This document shows, piece after piece, positions 14,220-25,200 of a DNA stretch of 64,000 bases (positions are counted from its first letter, which is position 1; each line of letters starts with the position of its first letter). Made by a program: the position numbers and the translations under genes. The DNA comes from Monosporascus cannonballus. Its lineage: Eukaryota; Ascomycota; Sordariomycetes; Xylariales. The stretch spans positions 1-64,000 of the forward strand of contig QJNS01000133.1 in assembly GCA_004154925.1 (NCBI GenBank). Reading direction: 5' to 3'. Below the pieces are notes generated by a model that searched no databases, was not told the origin of the DNA, and worked only from the letters and a program-made list of their open reading frames with translations.

Positions 14220-14650
14220 GCCGCGGCCTACGTTAATATGGCAGCCGTAACGGCGGCCTTTAACTATTCTTGTTCTTTTTCGAAACGCTCAAATTTTTCC
14301 ATTGCTTCCGTACCTTAAATACCATGATAAAATATTTCGATTCTCCGCTAACAAAAAAGTTTTTTCTGTTTTCGCAAATAACTTAAACGACCAAATAATT
14401 CGTTAAAATATTATTAAGCCTTTAAAAATTCCTTTTCGGCAATACGTTCCTTTAACTTTAAACGGTTCTCCTTAACAACTAATTTCCGATATTGAAATTC
14501 GGAAAAACCAAAAAAATCAAAAGGATCTCCGTAAACGGTACAAAAAATATATTTCCCTAAATTGCGATAAGCTTTATAAATTTTGTTCTCAGATTTGCAG
14601 CGGGAACAGAAAATATTCGAAAACATAATAAAACCAAGCGGTTAATCCAT
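14220..14650 (-). pseudogene. Antisense Cys-rich/coiled-coil reading frame in the 3' region of element A
   Basis: Between the chromodomain end and the 3' LTR the minus strand carries a protein-like frame. Its longest uninterrupted piece is 70 codons (14414-14626), unusual within a heavily mutated element. It reads CSRCKS near the start, further Cys positions, then a charged Leu/Glu/Lys-rich segment (KENRLKLKERIAEKEFLKA). After two stops it continues in the same frame with GRLSYLRKQKKL and MEKFERFEKEQE, suggestive of a coiled coil. A similar antisense reading with RLFRLQCQK occurs at the corresponding place in element B, and a fainter one in element C. Small Cys-rich antisense frames next to gypsy 3' ends are, as far as I recall, often annotated as hypothetical proteins in fungal genomes. 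No function is known to me. Confidence 0.5.
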
Positions 14651-14802
14651 TTTAAAAAAACGAAAACGTTAATACGTTTACGAAATTTAAACTTTTTAAT
14701 ACGACCCGATATAATAAATATATAAAAAAAGGTTATTTACTAAAAATCAACAAACGAATAATTTGATCTTTAAGGACAAAAATTCTGGAAAAGAGGAGAT
14801 CG

Positions 14803-15227
14803 TATTATAACCTAACGGTCTTAGCTTTTAAAAACGGTCGGAATCCTAAAGAACCAGGCCCCGACCCAGCTAAAAAGTCACGTAACTGGCTTAAAGGGCT
14901 TAAGGGCCCTAATTGGTTAAAAGGGCTTAAGCCGGATAAGCACCAAAGGGGGCTTAAGGGGGCGCAAAGGGACTTAACCGGAAAAATGTCGTTAAGCCGT
15001 AATAAGCACCTTAAGCCAGAACAAAAATATATACGTTTGTTATTTTATAATTTAGATAACTTTAATTTATAATATTTATCAATATTAATTGTTTATAATA
15101 AGGTATTTCCGGTATTAAAAAATATAATATATTATTGTATTTATTATTTAAATTCTTATAATATTTTTATTAACATAAACCTATTAACTTAAGGTTTAAT
15201 AATTGGTTAAATCTTATAGCCGTTATA
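14803..15227 (+). repeat. 3' LTR of element A
   Basis: 425 bp and colinear with the 5' LTR. It begins TATTATAACC and ends GCCGTTATA, and is followed immediately by target duplication TAAAA. It differs from the 5' LTR mainly by transitions, with independent RIP changes in each copy (for example CACGTGAC kept at 8466 but CACGTAAC here). Confidence 0.92.
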
Positions 15228-15232
15228 TAAAA

Positions 15233-15496
15233 AAAACGGGCAAAATAATAATACGTAAAATAATTACGGAGAAAATAATAAGAATTCGGATAATGCGCAA
15301 AATAATAATTATAATAAAAACTTAAACGCAATTTAGCCTCGGTTTAAAAGAAAATTGGTGTTATTTGGTTTTATAATATCTAAAAAGTTTTATGTAATTT
15401 AGTTGTAAAATTTTTAATATTATCACTTTTATTAAAGCACTTCAAATTATTTCAAATTATTAAAGCGATTTGCGTTATGTGCAAATTTTTACCTAC
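15233..15496. other. AT-rich flank of element A, no gene seen
   Basis: The continuation of the DNA into which element A inserted. Nothing recognisable before composition turns GC-rich at about 15490. Confidence 0.5.
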
Positions 15497-15514
15497 TAGG
15501 TACTCGTGGGTTTT

Positions 15515-15620
15515 TGGCAAATCCGATGGGTACCCGCGGGTACCCACCAAATCAGATGGGTAGTGGATGGGTACCTATCAGGACCCATGGGTCCTCGTGG
15601 GTCACTCACGGGTACCCATT
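15515..15620. repeat. Palindromic GGGTACCC/ACCCATGGGT tract
   Basis: At least six overlapping palindromic units built on GGGTA, including GGGTACCCGCGGGTACCC at 15529-15546 and GGACCCATGGGTCC at 15581-15594. The ACCCATGGGTCC form is shared with the palindrome at 558-610. Short alternative reading frames across this tract are artefacts of the repeats. Confidence 0.75.
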
Positions 15621-15623
15621 CCC

Positions 15624-16155
15624 TCACCCTACGTCTGCGGTTTCGAGCAGGGTGGTCAAGTCGCACGTCATGCGGTTTTCTGCGTCGAAAGACTCACCCA
15701 GTATGCCGGCTGGAAATACCGTATGAACGCGGATGCGTGGTTCGTGAGGAGAGGCAGCGGCATACAGATTCATCTCCTGCGAAAGGTTGTCTGACAGGGT
15801 GCGCAGGGCTGCTTTACACGCACTATAGGGGCAATAGCCAGCAAAGCTGTAGAAGGCCAAAAATGAAGATGTAAATATTATATGTCGTGCCGGTGGCCTT
15901 CGGGTGGTCGTTCCCTGAGTATTGCCACTGTTCCTTTGGTATGTTCTTAGCCAGCAAGTCAAGGTCGCACGTGCCATGTATAGACTCGTGAAATAATTGC
16001 TGTTCATCTGTGTTGCGAACCCGGATAGGGGCGTGTCGACGAAAAGCGTTGGATGGGGCCCGCCAGCGCAACACCACACGACGTCCGGAGGGTTGCCGGA
16101 GTTCCATGACATGACCTCTTCAATGACTCTCGTCGACTCCGATGATATGGTTTAG
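15624..16155 (-). pseudogene. Internal fragment of a short-chain dehydrogenase, 3-ketodihydrosphingosine reductase-like
   Basis: The minus-strand frame runs from about 16152 (after a TAA) through the ATG at 16110-16112 to a stop at 15624, about 175 codons without interruption. It matches the middle of a classical short-chain dehydrogenase: DVVWCCAGG corresponds to the NNAG strand, TSSFLAF supplies the catalytic Ser, and YSACK is the catalytic Tyr-x3-Lys. The wording HPTLFVDTP, SNYFTSLYMARATL and LSQEMNLYA is that of fungal 3-ketodihydrosphingosine reductase (Tsc10 family, an ER-membrane NADPH-dependent step of sphingolipid synthesis), from family memory. The N-terminal Gly-rich nucleotide-binding motif and the C-terminal part with its membrane anchor are missing, so this is a fragment and not an enzyme. 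It shows no RIP damage although RIP-mutated DNA lies on both sides. Confidence 0.75.
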
Positions 16156-16219
16156 GGTTTGCACTACCCACCCACCCACGAGTACCTACGTACCCCTGCT
16201 ACTCACCCGTAGGTGGATA

Positions 16220-17964
16220 ACAGGAATACGTAAATAAAACAAAATTACTTACAAAATAATTATTTCTAAGTACCCAAAAGATTAAATAATTAATTATCTA
16301 TATATATTTATATATAATTGTAATATTTATTACATAAATATAATAAATAAACTATTTTAAATAGTATGAAATTATGGTTTATTAAATATTTTATTAAATA
16401 TTAAGATGAAAATAAAAACCTTTAATTATTACAATTAATTTTGATTATATTAAATATAAATATAACAATATCTTAATATAAGTATTAAAAAAAGTATTTA
16501 TAATTTAATATATAACACAATATTAATTTTAATATAAATTAAAGTAATTATGAACTTTTATATACGTAGATGTATTAATTCGTATTTTTTGTTTTTAATG
16601 TCATATTTTTATATAATAAAGAATTAATAACACATTTTAGAAAATCCGAGCTTTTGTATAATGTATTTAAGTTTTATATTACGAGTTTTTATTTGAAATA
16701 CTTTTTAACTGTCCACTATTTTCTTTATTAAGCTAAATATAATTTATTTTATTATAATTGGACCTTTTAAATATTTTTAAGACATTTAATTCTTTTAAAC
16801 TTAACATTTTCTATACGTTTATGTATTATTTGGCCGGAAATACTGTGTTTCGAAAATTTATAAAATTTATAAATATTACTTTATAAATTATATAACAAAT
16901 TAAGTTTATAATTGTAATTAGAAATATAATGTATTTATGATAAATAAAATATATATAAAAATACACGTTATTATTATAAATATATTAATATAAAATAATA
17001 AAACTAATGCCGTTAATTTTTTTGATCTGTTATAATTACTGTTAGATATAACAAAATAGATTTAGCTTTAAATATTATAAAATTAATATTTTTATAATAT
17101 TTGCAAATTTTTAAAATAAAATAATTTGAACGAAAAAATACTATTAAGATTTAAAATATTTATTATCGAAATTTTATCGTTTATGTTTTTTAAATTTTGC
17201 CAATAATTTTTATAACACTTTATTTTTATTTTTAAATTGAAGTTTAGTTTTACTTTCAACTTTATTTTGTTTTAAAATTCAAATTTATATTTAATGTTTG
17301 TATATAAGGAAACATCAATAATTCTAAATTAAAAATTGGTTTTTACTTACTATAAAGTTGAATTACAATTATTATTTGTATTTTAATATTAATAATCAAA
17401 CGAAAATTAAAATCATAATATTTATTAAAAATATACTTTGAAAATATATACCCCTGTCAATATTTAATATATATTATATAGAAGATAAATTTAATAAAAT
17501 CTAATTATTGTAGGGATTTAAATAATTTATTTATAATAATTTTAAGAATGTAATTAAAGAAATTTTATATTTATACATGCTAAAAATATTTAGTAAAATC
17601 TTATTATTTTTAATATTTAATAATATATAAATTACTTGATAACAGAGTTAATTTTTAATATATATATATTTTAACTAAACTATAATAACTTTTCTTCACG
17701 TTAATAGATATTTTATATTATTTTTGTGAATTTAATATAACATTGCCACTCGTTGTTTGCTTTTTAATATTTCAATTGTTTAACAATAACGATAAATTAA
17801 ATTTTTGTTATTCTATAGTCTTATTGTAAATATATTGTTTTGACAAAAGCCAAATTATCTTTAAAAATATTTTCTTATCAATTTAAAATCTAATAATATA
17901 AAAAACGGATTAAGAATTTTCAATTTCGCCAATAATAGAAATATAGTAAGGATTATTTAAACCT
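16220..17964. other. AT-rich RIP-like DNA, nothing identified
   Basis: About 1.7 kb of AT-rich sequence with no sustained reading frame, terminal repeats or recognisable protein signature. Confidence 0.5.
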
Positions 17965-19334
17965 CATTTTGCTTGACCTCGGCTAGCTTAAGTCTTTAAT
18001 AGTTGGTTTTTATTTTTAATATACTTTTATATATTACGCTGCAACATTAAAATTAACAAATCAAATTATATATCTTCGTCACGAACTAGCAAAGCGTAAA
18101 TTCAAATTATGTAAAAACATTTTTTTGGTATTTTTGTTAATAAAATAAACATTTTCTTCCCTTTATACTTCTATTTTAAATCGAATAATTTTGATATTTT
18201 CCATATATACTAAATATAACTTAATACGTATATAAAAATCGTTTTGAATCTTTTGAATGATAATTAGGGTAAATATAATTAAATTACAATTTGAGAAAAT
18301 TACTAACCGTAAGGTTTTTATAGTTACAATAACGCAAATATTACGTACATTATTTTGTTATAGGCTGTTGAAAGGTAATTTAATATAGAAAGTTTTATCT
18401 AATTATGTTTTTATTTGTACGAGCTGTTACTCTTACGTCGTAATAGTAAAAGAATTAAACGTGATTAAATCCGAAATGTTTTTATAATTGTAACGTAATT
18501 AATTTAAATCCGAGAAGTTTAATACTTTATAGTTGCGTTAAATATAAATTAATATTTATATATATATAAATTTTTTTCGAATTTTGTTTAAAGAGATAAA
18601 ATTAATACGATTAAATATATATTTAAAAAATAGGCGAGCGTAACGCTCCTATAGCTGTGATAATATAATTACCGGTTATATTATTATATGTCAAGTTTTC
18701 TTAATATATTCTGTATAAAAAAAGCTTGTTGAGCAATCTTTTGGATATACAGGCCATTGTTTTTGCGTTATAGCCATAAAAAGGTTAAGATTAACTAAAT
18801 TTGAAACGCTCTTATAATTATAACGCAATAACTATAATCCGTACCGATAAAAATAGAACTGGACGGGTTTCTTATACAGAATTGCTTTTAAAAAGTTTAT
18901 AGCCAAATATTATATATGATAAAAACGGTATTATAATCATAAACGCGTTTCGAATTAAAAGTAATATTAATTAAAAACTTTTACTTTTTTCTTTAATATT
19001 TTAACTTAAGTAATCCTGATAAAAGAATTTTATATACTGTTAAAAAACCATTTTAAAGCTTTATATAAATATATATATTTTTTTATCTATTATTGTTATT
19101 ATTTTCCTTTACAAATTTTAAAAGAAAATTTAAAAAGTTTTGTCTAGGACGGTATTAATTAAGGGAAAAAAACCATAATTTGTTATTAGATTTAATTTTA
19201 GACGTTTTATTATTTTTGTAAACTTTTTACAAATTCGATTAACGTAGTACTAAAGGTTACTTAGCCACAGCTATGTCGCAGATGCAGCTATAACGTCCAA
19301 CATGAGGTCCTGAGTGCGATGAGGCAAATTTTGC
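17965..19334 (+). mobile_element. Transposon R1 (hAT-like ends, non-coding)
   Basis: First of three copies of a roughly 1.35-kb family; the element body is 17973-19327. It begins TTGACCTCGGCTAGC and ends CAGGAGGTC-type text whose complement reads TTGCCTCATCGCACTCAGG. The two ends are related inverted repeats over about 25 bp (compare TTACCTCAGCTAGCTCAGG in R2/R3). A duplicated ATTTTGC sits on both sides (17966-17972 and 19328-19334), extending to 7 of 8 matching bases if 8 bp are counted. Duplications of 8 bp are typical of hAT transposons. No transposase can be read, so it is either non-autonomous or mutated beyond recognition. A GC-rich imperfect hairpin near 19265-19295 (cagctatgtcgcagatgcag) lies close to the 3' end. 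Confidence 0.72.
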
Positions 19335-19963
19335 TAAAAACTACGTATAAAAAGTTTTTTCGTTTTTGTTAACGTTATACAATTTCACATCGAATCTTAT
19401 CTAATAAATTATCTTAGCAATAAATAATACTTTTTTCTATAACAATAACCACCTTTAATAATAATATTTTACGCTAATTTCTTAACTTTGTAATTATTTA
19501 ATTTCGAGTAAAGATAGTTAATTTCGACCGTAAGTATAGAAGTTAAGACTTTAAGAAATTTAGTACTGAAAGTAGTTTTGAAATCTTAGCGAACGCGCAA
19601 ATTAAAATACCCCAGTTAAATTTATTATACCGCGTTTATAGTATCAAAATATGGTGCAAATCTCAAAATAATACAAATAAATTATCGGATGAAAAAGAAA
19701 CTTATTAAATCCTACATTAAAAAATATATAGTCGCGCTGTTATTAAAAAATAAATCCGTTAAATTATTGGAGTTTCGTTCGGCTTTAAAGAAATTGTTAA
19801 AAAAACCTAACTTAATCGTTGAATTATACGTTATCATAAAATATATACGAAAAACTAAAAATATAATATACTTCGAAACTATTTCAAAATATATAATTAC
19901 GATAATATAGACGAATTTTTCACTCTTTCGTCGCCGTCAGATCTAAATAAAAGATTTAGCTCA
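19335..19963 (+). pseudogene. Upstream part of a split DNA transposon remnant (unassigned N-terminal region)
   Basis: AT-rich DNA to the left of gypsy element E. It holds a 73-codon Lys-rich frame at 19689-19910 (MKKKLIKSYIKKYIVALLLK) that I do not recognise. A neighbouring frame reads NTNKLSDEKE and, towards the E insertion, DNIDEFFTLSSPSDLNKRFSS. Because the DNA right of E continues as a pogo-type transposase remnant in the same orientation, this stretch is probably the N-terminal half of the same element, split by E. That link rests on position rather than on a motif. Confidence 0.3.
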
Positions 19964-19968
19964 CGAAC

Positions 19969-20156
19969 TGTGATGGGGCTGTATGGAGCCCTATTATGGA
20001 GCACCGGACAAACGCCGATACCAAGCAGCACTAGCGCAGCGCCTTATATGCGAACACATATAACTGTATTTTCATTTTCCTTTTTGTTTTTTTTTAGCTA
20101 GAAAATAAATTCTTATTGGTAATTGATTGCAAACCGCTTAAGTGAAGCTTTTTACA
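19969..20156 (+). repeat. 5' LTR of element E
   Basis: 188 bp, TGTGATGGGG...TTTTTACA, matching 26720-26907 over the full length with scattered transitions. Contains an AGCACCGGACAAACGCCGATACC block that is well conserved between the copies. Confidence 0.92.
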
Positions 20157-20179
20157 TATTTTTTTTTAGCTTACTATTT

Positions 20180-21540
20180 AATAAAGCAGAAAGCGTTTAA
20201 GATCAGATATTAGGATTTTCGAATGCTTTTTAAAAGGCCTAATAAAAGGCCTTTATCGACTTAAAATTATAAAGGGTATTTAGCGGTATGATGGAAACCT
20301 TAATAAATTCGATACCGGCTATAAAATAACATATAAATTATTAATTCGAGGAAAAAAAAAAGAAATAACCTAGTTCCGTAGGTATATAAAAACGTAGCAT
20401 AAGGCAAATAAGGAATTAATATAAATGGTCGAATAATCCAAAAATGGTGTAATTATTTAGTAAAAATGTATTATTTAATTATAAATTCAGAACGTAATAA
20501 CATTTACGAATACCGGCCTTTTTTTAATTTAATAACGATCGAAAACGTAATTAGGCCATTTTGCAAAAACAGTTCGAATAACTAAATTAATAATAAGAAT
20601 TAAGCGGAAGCCGTTACCCTAGCCGGAGAAGTTCGACGGGACAAAAAAGAAGTTCCCCAGATAATACGTATTTATAATTTATAAATTCGAAATAAACGTT
20701 ATTTTCGTAAAAAGAGTTCGTAAATAATTTTATATTATATACGAAATGTTCGAAATTAATATATAATATATGGTTATTACTTATTATATTACCGAAATCC
20801 TAAATAATATTTATAATTCCGTTAATTTCTTTTAAGTATTATATAAATAATATAATAATCGGCATAAAAAGGAAAAACAATTAAGCATTTTTAGAGCATA
20901 AAATAAGCCGATAACGCGAAATTTTCGTTATTTTATCCCTTATTTGAAAAAACTTTAACAAATACGGGAAAAATTACCTAGTTAATAAAGACGAAATTTA
21001 TGTTCTTAAAGGGAATATCAAATAAAAATTTACTTAAGTTTCAATTTTAATAAACTTTTTTAAAAGTTATAACGTATAGGTAAATAAAATGATAAAAATT
21101 ACCGGACGCTTTAAATAAATAACGCGGCAAAAAAGAACGAATAATTTTCTGATAATTTAATCGAGCGGTAATAATTAAATAGGAAATAATTTAAATAACG
21201 ATATAAGCATAACGGGTGTTTTGGCAGTAAAACGGCAAAAGCAAAAACCCCAAATTTTATTTTTAATGCCGAAATAATACGTATGATAAGTAATTTAAAA
21301 AGAACGAAACGTCCGTAAAGTAAAGAGCCTTTATTTGTATTATGGGCGTTCTAATTATAGGGTAAATCGTTACCCGTTTTTACTAATATAAAAACCGTAA
21401 GAAAAAATTAATTTATTGAAAACATCCGAAAACGAAAGGTCAGAATTTAAAAGCAAAAAAGGAAAAAAAATAATTTTTAAATATCGGCGCGTTCGGAAGT
21501 AAAAGGCGACCTAGGCTAAAATAGAAATTGCGAAATAAAA
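20180..21540 (+). pseudogene. gag remnant of element E
   Basis: A degraded frame after the 5' LTR that ends in zinc-knuckle-like text at about 21326-21375 (LYYGRSNYRVNRYP), where Cys and His positions have mutated to Tyr as RIP would do. Numerous stops. Presumed capsid/nucleocapsid gene by position. Confidence 0.55.
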
Positions 21541-21739
21541 TATGGACAATATTTTATTTATTATTAATGTATATATTAATTAAGAAAAATTTATAAAATT
21601 TTTTGTTAATTAAAAATATATATATTTTGCCGTAATAAGCGAAATACTTATAAAATACTTACGGTTGTCGCATATTTTAATAAAATTACGTAAATTAAAA
21701 AAGGTTTGAAAAAAAAACCGACAACGGTAAGAAGAAATT

Positions 21740-24700
21740 AAAAAAAAATAATATATATGGAAATAGATATCGACGGTTTTAAGGCCAGGATATTAGTATA
21801 TATTATTAATAACCTTCAATACTTTTTGATTTTAAGTAAATCTTAAATAAAACGTTACAACATTATATACGTAATATAAAAGTATCTTTTAACGATAAGC
21901 GCAGTAAGTCGTATAAAGGTTTACGAAAAAGGATATAAGGCCTAAGAAAATAACGTACGAATTATTCGCGAAACGAGAAAACTTTTAACTGCCCTTTTCG
22001 GAATAAAATTTCGGAAAATAAAAAGAATTAAAGGAAGTAAATAGGAAATTTAATTATTTTTAATTACTTTGGCCGATATTAATAAGGCGTTAACGTTTAA
22101 AAAAAGATAAAAATTAACAAAAAATTTCCATTTAAGTTAAAATCATTTTCAAAATTATTTAACTAAAAATTAAACAACGCCTTATTTTTATTTTGCCCCG
22201 AAATAAATCATACGATTTTATTGCGTAGAAACGAAATAAGGAAAAAAATATTAATATTATAAGGGCCATTATATAATATAATTAAAGAAAGATTATTAGC
22301 CTTAAGAAAAACTTTAACGGAATTGTCAAATAAAGGATATATCTGGGTAAATAATTTACTTATAAGGGTTCTGGTTTTATTTATGAAAAAACTCGAAAAA
22401 AGGTTACGTTTTTACTGCAATTATCGAATATGAAATATAATAACTAAAGCAAATTATTATTTTTTATTCCTTATTTCGAAAACGTTAAAATTATTTTTTT
22501 ATATTTAGTAATTTACGAAAATCAATATTTAAATAACGTTTTATAAAATTAGAATTAAGAAGGGAAATAAATAAAAAACGGTATTCCGAATACGTTTTAA
22601 TTTATACGAATAATTAATAATACTATTCGGTTTATATAAGGTTTTAGTAACCTTTTAACAATATATTAAGGGGGTTTTAAAGAAATACTTTAACGTTTTT
22701 TACTTAGCGTATATAAGTAATATCCTTATTTTTTTCTCCGGATTTAAGGAGGATTATATGTAAAAAATAAAAAAGGTTTTAAGCGGTTTAAGAAAAATAA
22801 ATTTAAATCTAAATATTTTTAAGTGCGAATTTGGCGTAAAAATTATAAAATATCTTGGATTTATTATAAACGCCTGAAAGGGGATATAAATAGATTCCGA
22901 GAAATTACGCGTAATTAAAAAATGGGAAATTTTTAAAATGCTTAAAGAAATTGGAAACTTTTTAAGGTTCGCAAATTTTTACAGCAACTTTATAGCCTAT
23001 TATGCGGATATATCAGTATTATTAATAGCCTTAATCCGGAGAAGAATTTTATTCCGTTAAGGGAAAAAAAATAAACTTTAAATGTTTTAAAAATACCTTT
23101 ATAATAAAACCGATTTTGGCGTAATAAAACCCCGAAAAACTTATAATATTAAAAATAAATTATTTACAAATAATATATAGAAATTATTTATCCTAAGTTA
23201 ATAACTTAAAAAATATTATGCCCGGTTATGTATTATTTTAAAAAATTAAATACCGTTAAAATTAATTTCAAAAGATATAATAAAAAACCTTTTAGGGTAA
23301 TAAATTATTTAAAAACATAAAATATTGAATTACGTAATATAATAGCTTTATTTAAGATTATTATTAACCATAAAAATTTCAAGTAATTTATAATTATTAA
23401 AAAGTTAAATAAATATTAAATAAAGTAATTAAAAATTATTTTGTTTTAATTTTTATTTTAAACTTTATATTAACTGCTTAAATAACAAGGCCAATATATT
23501 TTTGCGCAAGAAATAAACTATGTTTATAAAAAACAATAATTAAAAAATTATACGAAAATTTTAATTAATAAAAAATAAATTATTATTTATATTACTTAAA
23601 AAACATTGGAAATATGACGAAAATGCAATAACGGTTAATAATATTAAAATTAAAAGCAACTGGTTATTTTAAAAAATATAAATATTTTAATATTATAAAT
23701 TTGTTTAAAAACTTTAAAACGTAATATTCAAACACAATAAAAATTACAATTATATTATTAAGATTATTATAAAAAAGGAATATAACTTTCTTACGAAATT
23801 AAAATTAGTAATATCGATTACGGAATATATTTTGGACGTTAAAAGCTTTATTTAATTTCGGGAATACTTTTGGATCTTAAATTAAAAACTGTTTAAAACG
23901 GCCTTAATATAAAGTATTTACGATTTTTATATAATAAATTACCTAAGTAAAAAGGTTACGATAACGATATTTTCGAAAAGCTTTTTTTGGCCGGGTATAT
24001 ATCGTATAATAAGGTAATTCTATAAGAATTACGATATATGCGGCCATAAAAACGTATAGAAAAATAAGAAAAAAAAGTTATTAAAATTATTCCCAGTTCC
24101 CGAACGATTTTATAACGAATTATCGATCGATTTTATAATTAATTTATTAATTATTTTTAACTACGAGCTATGTTTTTTTGATAATTATAATAAATTAATT
24201 ATTTAAGGTAGTAATTTTAAAAACGATATATAGGATAAACGTAAAAATATATACGGAAATATTCGCAAAAATATATTAAAGATTTTATAATTTTTATAAG
24301 GTTATTATAAGTAATAAAAAAATTAATTAGGTAAGGAAATTCTGGACCAAATTTTACAAATTAATAAGAATAAAATAACATTTTGTATTATATATTATTT
24401 AAAAACCGATACTATAACAAAAAGGATTAATTAAAAAGTATTAATTTATTTGCAAAATTTCGTAACATATTTATAAGAAATATAAAATAAGTTTTTTTAA
24501 AGGCGATATTCGTAATTAATAACCAAAATCCGATTTCGGTAAAATTAAATCCTTTTTTCTTATTTTACAGATATTACGTTAACCCGATTTCCTAAATAAA
24601 AAATAATTCGGCGTTTAAGAAAAAATTTACGTATAAAAACGGAAAATCTTGTTAGAAAATTACGAGAAAATACGAAATTCGCTTAAGCCGTAATGGCGGC

Positions 24701-25200
24701 GGTTTAGTAAACCCAGAAGGAAATAACGAATAAATATTATTTTTCTGCCGAAACATACGAAATTAATAATGAAATCTGGTTATCCATAAAAAATATCGTT
24801 ATTGTTTACCCGTTTAAAGAATCAAGGTAATTTTAAATTAAATATTAAGTAATTAAAGTAATTAATTTTTACGTTATTAAATTAAATATATTTTAAAGGA
24901 TTTATAACTATTTTTATGTTAATTTATTAAGGGATATAAACCGTAATCCTTTATTATCCTAAATTAACGTAAATACGTAACCTTTTTTTAATATCCTTAA
25001 AGGAAATAAGGAACCGTAATTTAAAATTAAAAGTATTTTTTAAATGCGGATTAAAAAGGTAAAAAAAGGTTTTATATGTTAAATCCAGGTAAAATAATTA
25101 GGTTACGTAAAACCGATTTAAAACTTATTGAAAAAGTTCGTAAATACGGCGGCTTTATAGCAATTCGATAAAAAAAATATAATAATATAATTATTAATAA
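21740..25200 (+). pseudogene. pol remnant of element E: RT, RNase H, integrase
   Basis: Reverse transcriptase text spans about 22150-22950; the YxDD box has decayed to AYISNILIF at about 22716-22745 (Asp codons GAC to AAC fits G-to-A). It is followed by the gypsy thumb wording around FLQQLY and SINSLNPEKNFI. RNase H-type text lies near 23100-23500. Integrase begins with the zinc-binding segment CDICGHKN near 24030 and runs into LLKLFPVPERFYNELSIDFI near 24070-24140, the canonical linker into the catalytic core. The RT, RNase H, integrase order places it in Ty3/gypsy. Every domain carries stops; no functional enzyme. Confidence 0.82.

Larger units (their letters stand above)
8384..15232 (+). 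mobile_element. Ty3/gypsy chromovirus A, complete, RIP-mutated
   Basis: Two 425-bp LTRs (8389-8813 and 14803-15227) enclose gag, protease, reverse transcriptase, RNase H, integrase and chromodomain remnants in Ty3/gypsy order, 6,839 bp in total. A perfect 5-bp target duplication TAAAA lies at 8384-8388 and 15228-15232. A purine-rich tract (about 14788-14802) precedes the 3' LTR as expected for plus-strand priming. All coding segments carry in-frame stops, so the copy cannot be autonomous. Comparison of its LTRs with the near-intact solo LTR at 37127-37541 shows mostly C-to-T and G-to-A changes at CpA/TpG sites, the RIP pattern. The two LTRs carry different subsets of these changes. Confidence 0.93.
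15497..16188. mobile_element. Putative gene-fragment cassette bounded by 15-bp inverted repeats
   Basis: A perfect 15-bp inverted repeat TAGGTACTCGTGGGT (15497-15511) and its complement (16174-16188) bound 692 bp of normal-GC DNA. Just inside the left end lies a dense tract (15515-15620) of GGGTACCC, GGGTACCCGCGGGTACCC and GGACCCATGGGTCC palindromes; the right end has a shorter CCCACCCACCC tract. The middle is a fragment of an unrelated cellular gene (next entry). The layout resembles Pack-type non-autonomous transposons that capture host exons, but I found no convincing target duplication, so the mobile nature is inferred. Confidence 0.45.

Noticed and set aside
15506..15874. Plus-strand open frames across the palindromic tract (several overlapping, up to 122 codons)
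   Set aside because: They are the antisense of the dehydrogenase fragment plus GGGTACCC repeats. The minus-strand frame has catalytic motifs; these have none.
16148..16160. GGTTTAGGGTTT, telomere-like
   Set aside because: It is a single occurrence, not an array. The window is not a chromosome end on this evidence.
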